29,508 nt of DNA from Lentisphaeria bacterium UBA4640 (GTDB taxonomy: Bacteria; Verrucomicrobiota; Lentisphaeria; Victivallales; UBA1829). How positions within the stretch are numbered: position 1 is the stretch's first letter; every line of letters begins with the position of its first letter. The notes beneath the pieces are model-generated. The model was not told the DNA's origin. It was given only the letters and a program-made list of their open reading frames with translations, and did not search any database. Shown one piece after another: positions 18,101 to 24,440 of this stretch. The translations under genes were made by a program, and so were the position numbers. The DNA lies in assembly GCA_002405835.1 (NCBI GenBank), contig DHMO01000070.1, positions 1-29,508 on the forward strand, read 5' to 3'.

Positions 18101-18275
18101 CGATCACCTGCGCGCTGGCGCCCGGGTAGGACGCCGAAACCACGATGGTCGGCGGCGAAACTCGCGGATATTCCGCAATCGGCAGTTTGCCGATGCACAG
18201 AATGCCCGCCAGCATGATGAACAGCGAGATCACCAGAGCGAATCTGGGACGCCTGATAAATATTGCGGAGAACAT
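15174..18275 (-). CDS. HAE1-family RND multidrug efflux permease (AcrB-like)
   Basis: The product is 1033 residues, the size of AcrB/MexB. It has the first helix after FIRRPRFALVISL, two large periplasmic loops and twelve predicted helices. The proton-relay residues are present: Asp407 and Asp408 in VVDDAICVTEN, matching AcrB numbering, and a Lys at about 933 in GLTAKTAILMVEF equivalent to AcrB Lys940. It should exchange protons for amphiphilic substrates drawn from the periplasm or outer leaflet. The start is placed at the ATG at 18275 because GGAGG (18289-18285) lies nine bases upstream; a GTG at 18284 touches that ribosome-binding site. It is the last gene of the CBM48-adaptor-pump operon, and no outer-membrane factor gene follows. 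Confidence 0.96.
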   Translation of the reverse strand: MFSAIFIRRPRFALVISLFIMLAGILCIGKLPIAEYPRVSPPTIVVSASYPGASAQVIADTVAAPLESEINGTENMSYYSSQSDNSGNYSLTLTFESDADEDMALVNVNNAVKRAEHALPTDVVNNGITVYKRSSDMLTTIAVTSTNPEHTPLFLSNYLSIHLKDAIARIHGVGTAVVFGEQNYSIRIWLDPYRMKAYSVSDSDIRDAVSRQNIQAATGAVGTESTSGFMQYKVDAKGRLATPEEFGKIVVKSAADGRQIRLADIARIELGAEVYNSVASYDGRTSATLGVFKLNNANALEVMKNIRSELQKAASNFPEGMEWHIAYDSTSFVIASMQEIVETLLLTFLLVVVITYLFLQDWRATIIPSVTIPVSLIGTFLFLYLLDMSINTLTMFALILVIGSVVDDAICVTENCTRLIDEEHLSPFDAAMKTMQQLTGALIATTLVVVAIYMPIMFYGGMVGTIYKQFAVTMCIALCLSTVNAMTLSPALCALVLRPAKEPRGIFRWFNIGLNWTRNTYLAVGGLLVRRMVLTVILFAAILFSNWFFFQRLPSAFLPAEDKGTVFCDVTLPPGATLPRTRAVLNELEDLIKDHPAIAHILAVPGRSLTSGEGENLGMMILSLKPWSERSASDAQIANVQREIIRRCRSIADASVNVFVPPAIMGLGTTGGVSFALQATGNQTSQEIAQTANGIVARLMESGKAVYAFSTFDASTPMLYLDINREKAEAMNVPVNSIFTALQSQLGSYYINDFNKFGKTYKVKMQLAPELRENLNIIEQLHVTASDGSEVPLSAIASLKWTLGPRQVERFNMFPSASINTQSIPSVSSGEMMKTVERVVRENLSKEWQISWTDMSYQESRNEGKIVNLLMISLLVAYLFLVAQYESWTMPVSVMLSVATATLGAIFALQLSGMALNIYCQLGLLMLIGLTAKTAILMVEFSKQEREEGASIADAALNGMRVRFRSVMMTALSFVIGVFPMVTASGAGAGSRQAIGVTTFWGMLLATILGMMFIPGLYSIFQRMAEFVCRKKK

Positions 18276-18290
18276 AAATTTCACCTCCGG

Positions 18291-19382
18291 TTACTTGTTT
18301 TTCACCGTGAAAACCGGCTCAACGCGGTCCCCCGGTTTGACCTTGTGAAGCCCGCCTGTAATCACGGTATCCCCCGCTTTCAGCCCGGAAAGAACCGCCT
18401 GCAGGCCGCCGACCTGCGCACCAAGCTCCAGATAACGGCGCTCAACTTTGTTGTCTGCCCCGACCGCGTAGACGTAATGCCGTTTGCCGTCGGTCATCAC
18501 CGCCGTAACACTCACAGCCGGAAGCGGTTTTGCGAAGTTTTCATGAAATTTCACCATGACAAAGCCGCCCGGCACCAGTTCCATCTGCGGGTTCTCGCCT
18601 TTCAGCTGAATCATCAGCGTTCCGGTCTTCGAGTCGATCTGATTGTCCAGAAAATCCACATGGAACTTCCCGCCGTAACGCTTTCCGTCCGCACGGATGA
18701 TTTCAAGTCCGTCGGAAGCGAGCGTTCCGTTCTTGCTGTATTTGAAGAAATCCGCTTCGCTCATGGCAAACCGGACTTCAATGGGATCGAACTGGACAAT
18801 GGTCGCGAGCGTTCCCTTTTCCGGTGTGATGTAATTGCCTTCACTGTAGACATTGCGTCCGATGCGTCCCGAAAGCGGCGCGTAGATTTTTGTATACGAA
18901 AGGTCGTTCTCCGCAAGAATCAGTTTTGCTTTCGCCTCCAGAGTTTTAGCTTCACTGACCTTGAACGTGCGTATGGCGTTTTCATACGTGGTCTGCGCGG
19001 TCGCGCTTGATTTGTAAAGTTTTTCATACCGCGCCTTTTCCTTCGCGGCATAATTCAGTTCCGCCTGGTTCTGGTCGAGTGCGGCGCGGGCGGCGTTGAC
19101 ATTTTCCCGGTAAATCGTGTCCTCAATCAGGAAGAGCAAGTCGCCTTTCCGGACAATCGAACCTTCCTTGAACGCCGACTTCCACATCACGCCGTTAATG
19201 CGGGCGACGATATCCACTGTTTCGGAACCATGCACCGTTCCGACGTAGGTTTTCGCTTCGGTCCGCGAGATTTCGCCGACTTTTTCCACGCGCACCGCCG
19301 GCAGAACATCCGCCGCACGAGCGCTCCACACCGTCGCCGCATAAAGCAGAGCGGCCATCATTTTTCTGTTGCAGATAATCAT
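18291..19382 (-). CDS. RND periplasmic adaptor (AcrA/MexA-like)
   Basis: The product is 363 residues. The N-terminal signal peptide ends in an SARAAD-type cleavage site, so the mature protein seems to be soluble periplasmic; no lipobox Cys is seen in the right place. The order is lipoyl half (VARINGVMWKSAFKEGSIVR), alpha-helical hairpin (about 95-160), second lipoyl half (IYAPLSGRIGRNV), beta-barrel and membrane-proximal domain ending GGLHKVKPGDRV. The helical hairpin is of ordinary AcrA length, unlike the long coiled coil of the adaptor at 5124-6632. GAGG is six bases before the ATG. The permease follows after 15 bases. Confidence 0.95.
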   Translation of the reverse strand: MIICNRKMMAALLYAATVWSARAADVLPAVRVEKVGEISRTEAKTYVGTVHGSETVDIVARINGVMWKSAFKEGSIVRKGDLLFLIEDTIYRENVNAARAALDQNQAELNYAAKEKARYEKLYKSSATAQTTYENAIRTFKVSEAKTLEAKAKLILAENDLSYTKIYAPLSGRIGRNVYSEGNYITPEKGTLATIVQFDPIEVRFAMSEADFFKYSKNGTLASDGLEIIRADGKRYGGKFHVDFLDNQIDSKTGTLMIQLKGENPQMELVPGGFVMVKFHENFAKPLPAVSVTAVMTDGKRHYVYAVGADNKVERRYLELGAQVGGLQAVLSGLKAGDTVITGGLHKVKPGDRVEPVFTVKNK

Positions 19383-19396
19383 GTTTCACCTCAACG

Positions 19397-19687
19397 TTAG
19401 ATTTCAAAAATGCTGTTTCTTGTCCCGAATTCATTGAAGACGAACCGTTCATTTTCGCGGTCCGCCATCCAGAGTCCGTCCACAACGAAACAGTACTCAT
19501 AGATTCCCGGTTCCAGCTCAAGAGAGCAGGAGTAGTTCCCGCTCCCGTCCTGATCCGACATCACAATTCCGCGCTGCATATCCCAGCGGTTGAACGTCCC
19601 GGAGAGCAGCACGTTTTTTCCCGGTTCCGCATTCAGCGAAAAAACAGCTCTCGCCCCCGTCCCGCTCCTGTTTCCGATTTTCACCAT
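19397..19687 (-). CDS. Stand-alone CBM48 (AMPK-beta glycogen-binding-like) protein
   Basis: The product is 96 residues and consists almost only of one CBM48/isoamylase-N fold. It shows the LLSGTFNRWD turn, an SLELEPGIYEYCFVVDG strand pair, a DGLWMADRENE loop and FGTRNSIFEI at the end. In this family the Trp and aromatic residues hold alpha-glucan chains or mediate contacts in larger enzymes. No signal peptide is seen, so the protein should be cytoplasmic. GGAGG is eight bases before the ATG. It lies 14 bases upstream of the RND adaptor gene, so it is the first gene of the efflux operon, an unexpected pairing. Whether it binds glycogen or acts as a scaffold or sensor cannot be told. Confidence 0.88.
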   Translation of the reverse strand: MVKIGNRSGTGARAVFSLNAEPGKNVLLSGTFNRWDMQRGIVMSDQDGSGNYSCSLELEPGIYEYCFVVDGLWMADRENERFVFNEFGTRNSIFEI

Positions 19688-19708
19688 TATATCAGCCTCC
19701 AGTTTTAT

Positions 19709-19726
19709 GTTAGTTAGGAAACAAAC
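19709..19726. promoter_or_regulatory. Putative MarR operator upstream of the RND operon
   Basis: The 18-bp imperfect palindrome GTTAGTTAGGAAACAAAC has half-sites that match at six of seven positions around AGGA. It lies 22 bases before the CBM48 ATG. A 13-base core (TTAGTTAGGAAAC) is repeated exactly, in opposite orientation, in front of the MarR gene, which is what a shared repressor site would look like. Confidence 0.6.
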
Positions 19727-19781
19727 CGTTTTGACAAATAAAAAACAGTCCTGTTGTCCGTCAGTTGTTTTTGTTGAAAAG

Positions 19782-20219
19782 TCAGAGTTGAGACGCCCGT
19801 TCGCTCAGTCCTTTGCAAATCTGTATAAACGATTGAAGTTCTTCATCGGAAAGCGGTCCCTGAAGCCTGCGGAGAAGTTCGTTATGAATATCCGTGATTT
19901 TCTTCTGCTGTTTGCGTGCTTTCTCCGTCAGAACGATTTTTTTCAACCGCGCATCGGAAGAAACGCTGTCTCGACGGATGAATCCCTGCCGTTCCAGAGC
20001 CTGCAGCAGCCCGGTCACGGAAGAAGGGCGCACACCGAATTCCTCTTCAATATCCTTCTGGAAAATATCCTGTTCACCGGACATGATGGAGAGAAAAACC
20101 AGCAGCCGCGCCTGACTTCCGGTCACTCCGGTTGCCCTCGACGCTTCATCGCACAAACGTTCGATATTGCGCGAAAGATGAATGATATGTCCGATCAGAC
20201 CCCGTTCCGGTAAAGGCAT
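19782..20219 (-). CDS. MarR-family transcriptional regulator
   Basis: The product is 145 residues with the usual MarR layout: dimerisation helix, then a winged helix. Visible parts are GVTGSQARLLVFLSI, the recognition region VRPSSVTGLLQALERQGFI and the wing RRDSVSSDARLKKIVLTEKA with the conserved D.R. Such proteins usually repress drug-efflux genes and themselves and release DNA on binding small phenolic or lipophilic ligands. It lies just upstream of the RND operon on the same strand with a 94-base gap that holds a putative operator; a second copy lies in front of its own gene. It is therefore the probable local regulator of the pump. AGGAG is eight bases before the ATG. Confidence 0.93.
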   Translation of the reverse strand: MPLPERGLIGHIIHLSRNIERLCDEASRATGVTGSQARLLVFLSIMSGEQDIFQKDIEEEFGVRPSSVTGLLQALERQGFIRRDSVSSDARLKKIVLTEKARKQQKKITDIHNELLRRLQGPLSDEELQSFIQICKGLSERASQL

Positions 20220-20236
20220 TTCAACAGCTCCTGTTA

Positions 20237-20254
20237 TTTCGTTTCCTAACTAAT
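20237..20254. promoter_or_regulatory. Putative MarR operator at the marR-like gene
   Basis: Read on the minus strand, the 18 bases begin ATTAGTTAGGAAAC and share the 13-base core with the site at 19709-19726. The site overlaps the first bases of the predicted -10 box, so binding would block transcription and produce autoregulation. Confidence 0.55.
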
Positions 20255-20279
20255 ATACCATAAATGTTTGAAAAAGCAA
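20252..20279 (-). promoter_or_regulatory. Putative promoter of the MarR-family gene
   Basis: On the minus strand TTGCTT (20279-20274) and TATATT (20257-20252) are separated by 16 bases. The putative operator begins inside the -10 box. Confidence 0.5.
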
Positions 20280-20639
20280 GCGGGAAAAATTAAAAAATTC
20301 AACATCTTCGTTGGAATCCTGTGGCGGATGTATCACGTGCACTGTGCCGGGAAGTTGCGTATGATCTACGGATTCAACTTGCAATGCTCAAGCAATCAGG
20401 TATTTAACGAACGTCCGGAACAGATAAAACAAAACCGTATTCCAGTCAGATGTCAGACAACTGCCCGGGAAATTGCGCATATTTGAGAGATATTGATTTG
20501 AAAAACCGGAATATCCATGCTATTCTTTATCAAAAACAATAGCTGCCGCCTTGAAGACAAAGATTTTTGCAAATATGGCATTACAGCGCATGACAAAGCC
20601 TGGTCAAACTTGCAGCGGCAAATATTTTGGAGCTCAAAA
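20280..20639. other. Gene-free start of an AT-rich island
   Basis: This holds no gene I can support. A frame at 20268-20486 and an N-terminal extension of the next ORF (ATG at 20517) are open, but neither has a good ribosome-binding site nor protein-like composition. From about 20500 on the base composition turns markedly AT-rich compared with the GC-rich coding sequence on both sides. Confidence 0.5.
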
Positions 20640-20960
20640 GTGAGGAAAATTGCATACATATCCATACTGACTATTTTGCTGTTTGGAGCTTTTTTAGCAG
20701 GAGTGTACTCTTCGGAAGAGCTGCATAGATTGGATCCGGTCCTAAAAAGATTTGACGACAACATAAAATACAGCCGACAAACAAAGCAATTAATCGACAT
20801 CATAATCAGTAGTATTAAGAAAAATCCGCAAAAAACTATTTTAAAACTAGAAAATCTACAAAAGAGAATAAATATATCATATGAATATTTACCGATGGAC
20901 ACTCTTTTATCAAATGCCGGATTTGAAATAAACAACAAAAAATGTGAACAAGAAAAATGA
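20640..20960 (+). CDS. Small single-span membrane protein, unknown
   Basis: The product is 106 residues from a GTG at 20640, with GGAG seven bases upstream. It starts MRKIAYISILTILLFGAFLA, one membrane segment preceded by two basic residues (N-in). An extra-cytoplasmic part of about 80 residues follows, rich in Lys, Ile and Asn (RFDDNIKYSRQTKQLIDIII). An upstream ATG at 20517 would add 41 residues but lacks a clear ribosome-binding site. AT-rich codon use differs strongly from neighbours. I do not recognise a family. It appears to be the first of up to three coupled small genes in an acquired island. Confidence 0.55.
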   Translation: MRKIAYISILTILLFGAFLAGVYSSEELHRLDPVLKRFDDNIKYSRQTKQLIDIIISSIKKNPQKTILKLENLQKRINISYEYLPMDTLLSNAGFEINNKKCEQEK

Positions 20961-21034
20961 AAGGAAAGACAACATCCGAAGGATTTGCGTATATCCAAGA
21001 AACGAAGAAAGTTTTTATTAAAAATCAACCGTAA
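20957..21034 (+). CDS. Possible 25-residue ORF coupled to the preceding gene
   Basis: The ATG overlaps the stop of the 106-residue ORF (ATGA at 20957-20960), and the frame ends at TAA 21032-21034, fifteen bases before the next ATG. The product starts MKGKTTSEGFAYIQETKKVF and is basic. The exact fit between two other ORFs is suggestive of a translated mini-gene, but the length is so short that chance cannot be excluded. Confidence 0.3.
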   Translation: MKGKTTSEGFAYIQETKKVFIKNQP

Positions 21035-21049
21035 ACAAGAGGCATTTTA

Positions 21050-21283
21050 ATGAATATTTTTAAACAACGTTTTATATTCCATTGGATAATTTGGTTGCTT
21101 TTGTTTATATTGTTCGCTGTTTGCGGTACAATTATAATCCTTGTTGCTCAAGAACAAGAGTATACACGTGATGCAAAGAGAAAAAGAACAGAAAAATTGT
21201 CTCGTCCAACACCAGATTTAGTGAAAAGCAAGCGTTCCAAGTACCAAGAGGAATTACGCACATTTGACGGAATGAGGGTTTGA
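21050..21283 (+). CDS. Small membrane protein with basic tail, unknown
   Basis: The product is 77 residues. The N-terminus FKQRFIFHWIIWLLLFILFA continues into a long hydrophobic helix (to about residue 33), followed by a strongly basic tail (RDAKRKRTEK, KSKRSK). The charge pattern allows either orientation. AGAGG lies a few bases upstream of the ATG. The frame continues after the TGA at 21281 for another 54 codons broken only by one more TGA (21344-21346), so it might be the remnant of a longer gene. No family recognised. Confidence 0.5.
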   Translation: MNIFKQRFIFHWIIWLLLFILFAVCGTIIILVAQEQEYTRDAKRKRTEKLSRPTPDLVKSKRSKYQEELRTFDGMRV

Positions 21284-21507
21284 AAAGTCTATGTTCATGA
21301 TTGGCTATCGTTTCCCAGCGAAAAACGTCGGGACTTTTCCGGATGACTGTTCCACGATGATCCTGATCGGCGCAAACAAAAAATCTCGATGCAAAAACAG
21401 GGGCTTGCCTATTCGGACACTTGCAAACTTTACGAATCGAAGTAAATTAATGGAGGAGCAATAATCCGTCAGGAGCAAATGTGCGCAAAAATTCGGACAC
21501 TACCAAA
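21284..21507. other. Non-coding or decayed stretch with an 11-bp direct repeat
   Basis: Two copies of ATTCGGACACT occur at 21411-21421 and 21491-21501, 80 bases apart. Two short frames (21284-21445 with an internal TGA, and 21291-21464) are open, but neither has convincing signals. The stretch may be debris of a former gene or insertion element; no transposase can be read. Confidence 0.35.
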
Positions 21508-22389
21508 TTAAAATTCCGCAATGATTGACAGAAAAACCTTCAGGACGGCGGAGGGGTTTTCTTTTCTCCAGATCAGAGATTCCGGGAGTTTCGCACTGCA
21601 ATCGCTCAGGCTCCGGAAAACCAGATGTTCGAACTTGTCCTGATATGCAGCCGGCACCATGGAGACACAGTCCCGGCTGTCCAGAATGCGCAGAATCGTC
21701 GTAAGGCTTTCCAATTCCTGAACAACATTCGGAGCAAAACCGGCTTTGCGGCAGAGACCGTCAAACACAGCTCGGTGGAGCGGTGCATCGTTGCGCCCCG
21801 GAAGCATGAAACGCTCGTTCCGGAAATCCCGCAGAAAAAGTTCCGTTTTCCCGGCAAGACGGTGTGACGCGGGGAGAGCCATAACCAGCCTCTCCTCCGC
21901 CAGTAGCCGCATTTCCAGGTCCTCGTCGGGAACCGGAGCAAAACGCAGCAGCCCGGCGTCCGCTTCACTGTTCCGGACGGCCTCATAGACCCGGCGGCTC
22001 GGAACTTCCTGAATCTTCAGACTCACTTCCGGATAATCCCGGCTCATGATATGAAACGTCCGCAGCAGGATTTCCAGATTCAGCGCGGAGGAATTCAGCG
22101 CAATGTTCAATGTCCCGCGCTCGCCTCGCGCGGCGGAACGCACACGCTCGACGGAATCCCGGACCGTCTGCAGAATCATTTCCGCCTCCCGCACAAGCGC
22201 CGCGCCCGCAGGAGTAAGCGACACATTCCAGCGGTTCGAACGTTCAAACAGACAGCAGTCAAGTTCTTTTTCCAGAAGACCGATCTGGCGGCTCAGTGCA
22301 GACTGTACCATTCCAAGCTCCTCCGCCGTTTTTGAAAAATGAAGATTCCGGCTCAGATGCAGAAAAATTTCCAGACGGCGCAAATCCAT
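21508..22389 (-). CDS. LysR-family transcriptional regulator
   Basis: The product is 293 residues, normal for LysR. The N-terminal winged helix-turn-helix is clear (MDLRRLEIFLHLSRNLHFSK, then AEELGMVQSALSRQIGLLEKEL, then LTPAGAALV). A linker helix and the two-lobe effector domain (GTLNIALNSSALNLEILL onward) follow. It diverges from argG across 130 bases that contain a perfect inverted repeat. That is the classic arrangement of a LysR regulator controlling itself and its neighbour, so regulation of arginine synthesis or a linked nitrogen signal is likely but unproven. AAGGAG is six bases before the ATG. Confidence 0.95.
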   Translation of the reverse strand: MDLRRLEIFLHLSRNLHFSKTAEELGMVQSALSRQIGLLEKELDCCLFERSNRWNVSLTPAGAALVREAEMILQTVRDSVERVRSAARGERGTLNIALNSSALNLEILLRTFHIMSRDYPEVSLKIQEVPSRRVYEAVRNSEADAGLLRFAPVPDEDLEMRLLAEERLVMALPASHRLAGKTELFLRDFRNERFMLPGRNDAPLHRAVFDGLCRKAGFAPNVVQELESLTTILRILDSRDCVSMVPAAYQDKFEHLVFRSLSDCSAKLPESLIWRKENPSAVLKVFLSIIAEF

Positions 22390-22411
22390 TTCAATCTCCT
22401 TATCAGATTAA

Positions 22412-22437
22412 ATTTACAGTTTTAATATATTGTAAAT
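22412..22437. promoter_or_regulatory. Inverted repeat, putative LysR operator
   Basis: ATTTACA (22412-22418) and TGTAAAT (22431-22437) form a perfect 7-bp inverted repeat with a 12-base AT-rich centre. It lies between the divergent lysR-like gene and argG. The predicted -10 of the regulator gene lies inside it, and its right arm overlaps the predicted -35 of argG. Confidence 0.6.
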
Positions 22438-22451
22438 CATAAAAATATCAA
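22424..22451 (-). promoter_or_regulatory. Putative promoter of the LysR-family gene
   Basis: On the minus strand TTGATA (22451-22446) and TATATT (22429-22424) are spaced by 16 bases. The -10 lies within the inverted repeat, consistent with autorepression. Confidence 0.5.
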
Positions 22452-22458
22452 GTACATT
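22430..22458 (+). promoter_or_regulatory. Putative promoter of argG
   Basis: TTGTAA (22430-22435) and TACATT (22453-22458) are spaced by 17 bases. The -35 shares bases with the right arm of the inverted repeat. The two divergent promoters overlap, so use of one should interfere with the other. Confidence 0.45.
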
Positions 22459-22519
22459 AACGATAAAATCGGCGCGGAAGACCCGCGGCGGAAAACATTA
22501 TCAGAGAAAAGAGGTTTTT

Positions 22520-23734
22520 ATGGACAACATCAAAAAAGTCGTTCTCGCATATTCCGGCGGGCTTGACACCTCAATCATCATCCCCTGGCTGAAAGAGCAT
22601 TACAACAACTGCGAAGTCATCGCATATTGCGGCAATGTCGGACAGACTGGAGAGCTCGACGATCTTGAAGAGCGCGCAAAAGCAAGCGGAGCCGGCAAAC
22701 TTTACGTGGAAGACCTGACAGACGAATTCGTCAACGAATATGTGATTCCCACCATGCAGGCCGGCGCAAATTATGAAGGCTACCTGCTCGGAACAAGTTT
22801 TGCGCGTCCGGTTCTCGCAAAACACGTCGTGGAAATCGCCCGCAAAGAACATGCGGACGCCATCTGCCACGGCAGCACTGGAAAGGGCAACGACCAGGTC
22901 CGGTTCGAACTCGCCATCATGCACTTCGCGCCAGATATGAAAATCATTGCGCCGTGGAGGGAATGGGATATTCAGAGCCGCGATGAGGAAATTGATTATG
23001 CGGCGGCACACCACATTCCCCTCAAGGTCAGCCGGGCAACCAATTATTCCAAAGATAAAAATATCTGGCATCTCTCGCACGAGGGACTCGACCTCGAAGA
23101 TCCCGGAAATGAGCCGCAGTATGAAAAAGAGGGGTTCCTTGAACTTGGAGTATCCCCGCTTCAGGCTCCGGACAAGCCGGAATATATCACTCTGGAATTC
23201 AAACAAGGCATCCCCGTCGCTCTGAACGGTCAGCCGGCAAGCCCGGCGGAAATCATCCGCAGACTGAATGAAACAGGCGGAAAAAACGGCATCGGACTCT
23301 ACGACGTTGTGGAAAACCGTCTCGTCGGCATGAAATCAAGAGGTGTTTATGAAACACCCGGAGGAACCATTCTCTACCGGGCGCATGAAGTTCTGGAAAC
23401 CCTGACGCTCGACAAGGACACTATGCACAAGAAACGCGAACTGGCAGTCACATTTGCGGATCTTGTCTACAACGGGCAGTGGTTCTCTCCGCTTCGCCGC
23501 GCGCTCTCCGCATTCGTCACCGAAACGCAAAAGACCGTAACCGGAAAGGTCCGCCTGAAACTTTACAAAGGCAACATCATTAATGCCGGTGTCTGGTCGC
23601 CGAACTCACTGTACCGCGAAGACATCGCAACATTCGCCGCCGGCGGAAGCTACCGCCAGAGTGACGCATCCGGATTCATTCAGATTTACGGTCTGCCGAC
23701 CAAAGTCATGGCGCTGACCGGAAACAAAGAATAA
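22520..23734 (+). CDS. argG: Argininosuccinate synthase
   Basis: The product is 404 residues, full length. It joins citrulline and aspartate with ATP to form argininosuccinate, the penultimate step of arginine synthesis. Signatures are the N-type ATP pyrophosphatase loop AYSGGLDTS (10-18), GTSFARPVLAKHVVEIA, the HGSTGKGNDQVRFE stretch that binds citrulline and aspartate, and APWREWD. AGAGG is five bases before the ATG. The partner gene argH is not next to it; the downstream gene converges. A divergent LysR regulator and an inverted repeat in the shared promoter region suggest dedicated control. Confidence 0.98.
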   Translation: MDNIKKVVLAYSGGLDTSIIIPWLKEHYNNCEVIAYCGNVGQTGELDDLEERAKASGAGKLYVEDLTDEFVNEYVIPTMQAGANYEGYLLGTSFARPVLAKHVVEIARKEHADAICHGSTGKGNDQVRFELAIMHFAPDMKIIAPWREWDIQSRDEEIDYAAAHHIPLKVSRATNYSKDKNIWHLSHEGLDLEDPGNEPQYEKEGFLELGVSPLQAPDKPEYITLEFKQGIPVALNGQPASPAEIIRRLNETGGKNGIGLYDVVENRLVGMKSRGVYETPGGTILYRAHEVLETLTLDKDTMHKKRELAVTFADLVYNGQWFSPLRRALSAFVTETQKTVTGKVRLKLYKGNIINAGVWSPNSLYREDIATFAAGGSYRQSDASGFIQIYGLPTKVMALTGNKE

Positions 23735-23838
23735 AACCGGCTGGAACCGCTTCGCCGGAGTCAGGCGCGGGAACATCCGCACACCGCTCCGGAAAAGCGG
23801 CTACTGCAAAGCGGAAAACAAGCAGTCGGTTCAGCGCG

Positions 23839-24411
23839 TCAGAATTTGACTTCCGGGGCTTTCTCGACTGCGGCGCGGCCCTGCGGAGCCTCAAAATACT
23901 CACGCGGTTTCAAATCAAGCTCTCCGGCGAACATCGAACCGGGGAACGAACGGATCGTACGGTTGAATTCGCGGACTGAGCTGTTGTAGCGTCCGCGTGC
24001 AACAGAAATCCGGTTTTCCGTTCCGGCAAGTTCGTCCTGAAGACGAATGAAGTTCTGATTGCTTTTCAGGTCAGGATAGTTTTCCGAAATTGCAAGAAGG
24101 CGTCCAAGAGCGCCGTTCAGCTCCGCTCCGGCCGCGGCTTTCTCCGAAGGACCTTTTGCGGAAAGCAGGTGCGCACGGGCAGATGCAAGTTCCGAGAAAA
24201 TCTTCTCCTCATGCTTGGCGTATCCCTTCACGCTCGCAACAAGATTCGGGATCAGATCCGCGCGGCGCTGAAGCTGAACTTCGATCTGGCTCCAGTGTTC
24301 GTTCACGTTCTCATCCTGCGCAATCAGCGCGTTGCGGCCGGAAAAATAGCAGCCGCCCAGAATCAGCATCAGCACAACCACGGCACCGAATGCAATCCAT
24401 AAACTTTTCAT
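23839..24411 (-). CDS. LemA family protein
   Basis: The product is 190 residues, the usual LemA length. It has an N-terminal hydrophobic helix (LWIAFGAVVVLMLILGGCYF), then a helical bundle with the family signatures NEHWSQIEVQLQRRADLIPN, LVASVKGYAKHE and ENYPDLKSNQNF, and ARGRYNSSVREFN before the C-terminal FPGS. A Cys follows two glycines at the end of the hydrophobic stretch, so lipoprotein processing is possible. LemA proteins are of unknown molecular function and often lie beside TPM-domain proteins, as here. It is the last gene of the TMEM43-LRR-TPM-LemA operon; AAAGGAG is eight bases before the ATG. Confidence 0.95.
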   Translation of the reverse strand: MKSLWIAFGAVVVLMLILGGCYFSGRNALIAQDENVNEHWSQIEVQLQRRADLIPNLVASVKGYAKHEEKIFSELASARAHLLSAKGPSEKAAAGAELNGALGRLLAISENYPDLKSNQNFIRLQDELAGTENRISVARGRYNSSVREFNRTIRSFPGSMFAGELDLKPREYFEAPQGRAAVEKAPEVKF

Positions 24412-24440
24412 TTTTTTTATCTCCTTTCAAAAGTTTATTG

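Noticed and set aside
17004..19010. 668-codon plus-strand open frame
   Set aside because: It is antisense to the RND permease and adaptor genes; rich in Arg, His and Gln with no recognisable domain.
20453..21028. 191-codon minus-strand frame in the AT-rich island
   Set aside because: Hydrophobic and Cys/Ser-rich in the way an antisense frame of Lys/Asn-rich coding sequence is. It lacks a ribosome-binding site, and the plus-strand ORFs have better signals.
21291..21464. 57-codon plus-strand ORF starting ATGTTCATG
   Set aside because: No convincing ribosome-binding site; overlaps another open frame; composition not protein-like enough to call.
23735..23838. Terminator between argG and the LemA gene
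   Set aside because: Small GC-rich inverted repeats exist (for example CCGCT and AGCGG near 23785), but neither strand has a T-run after them.
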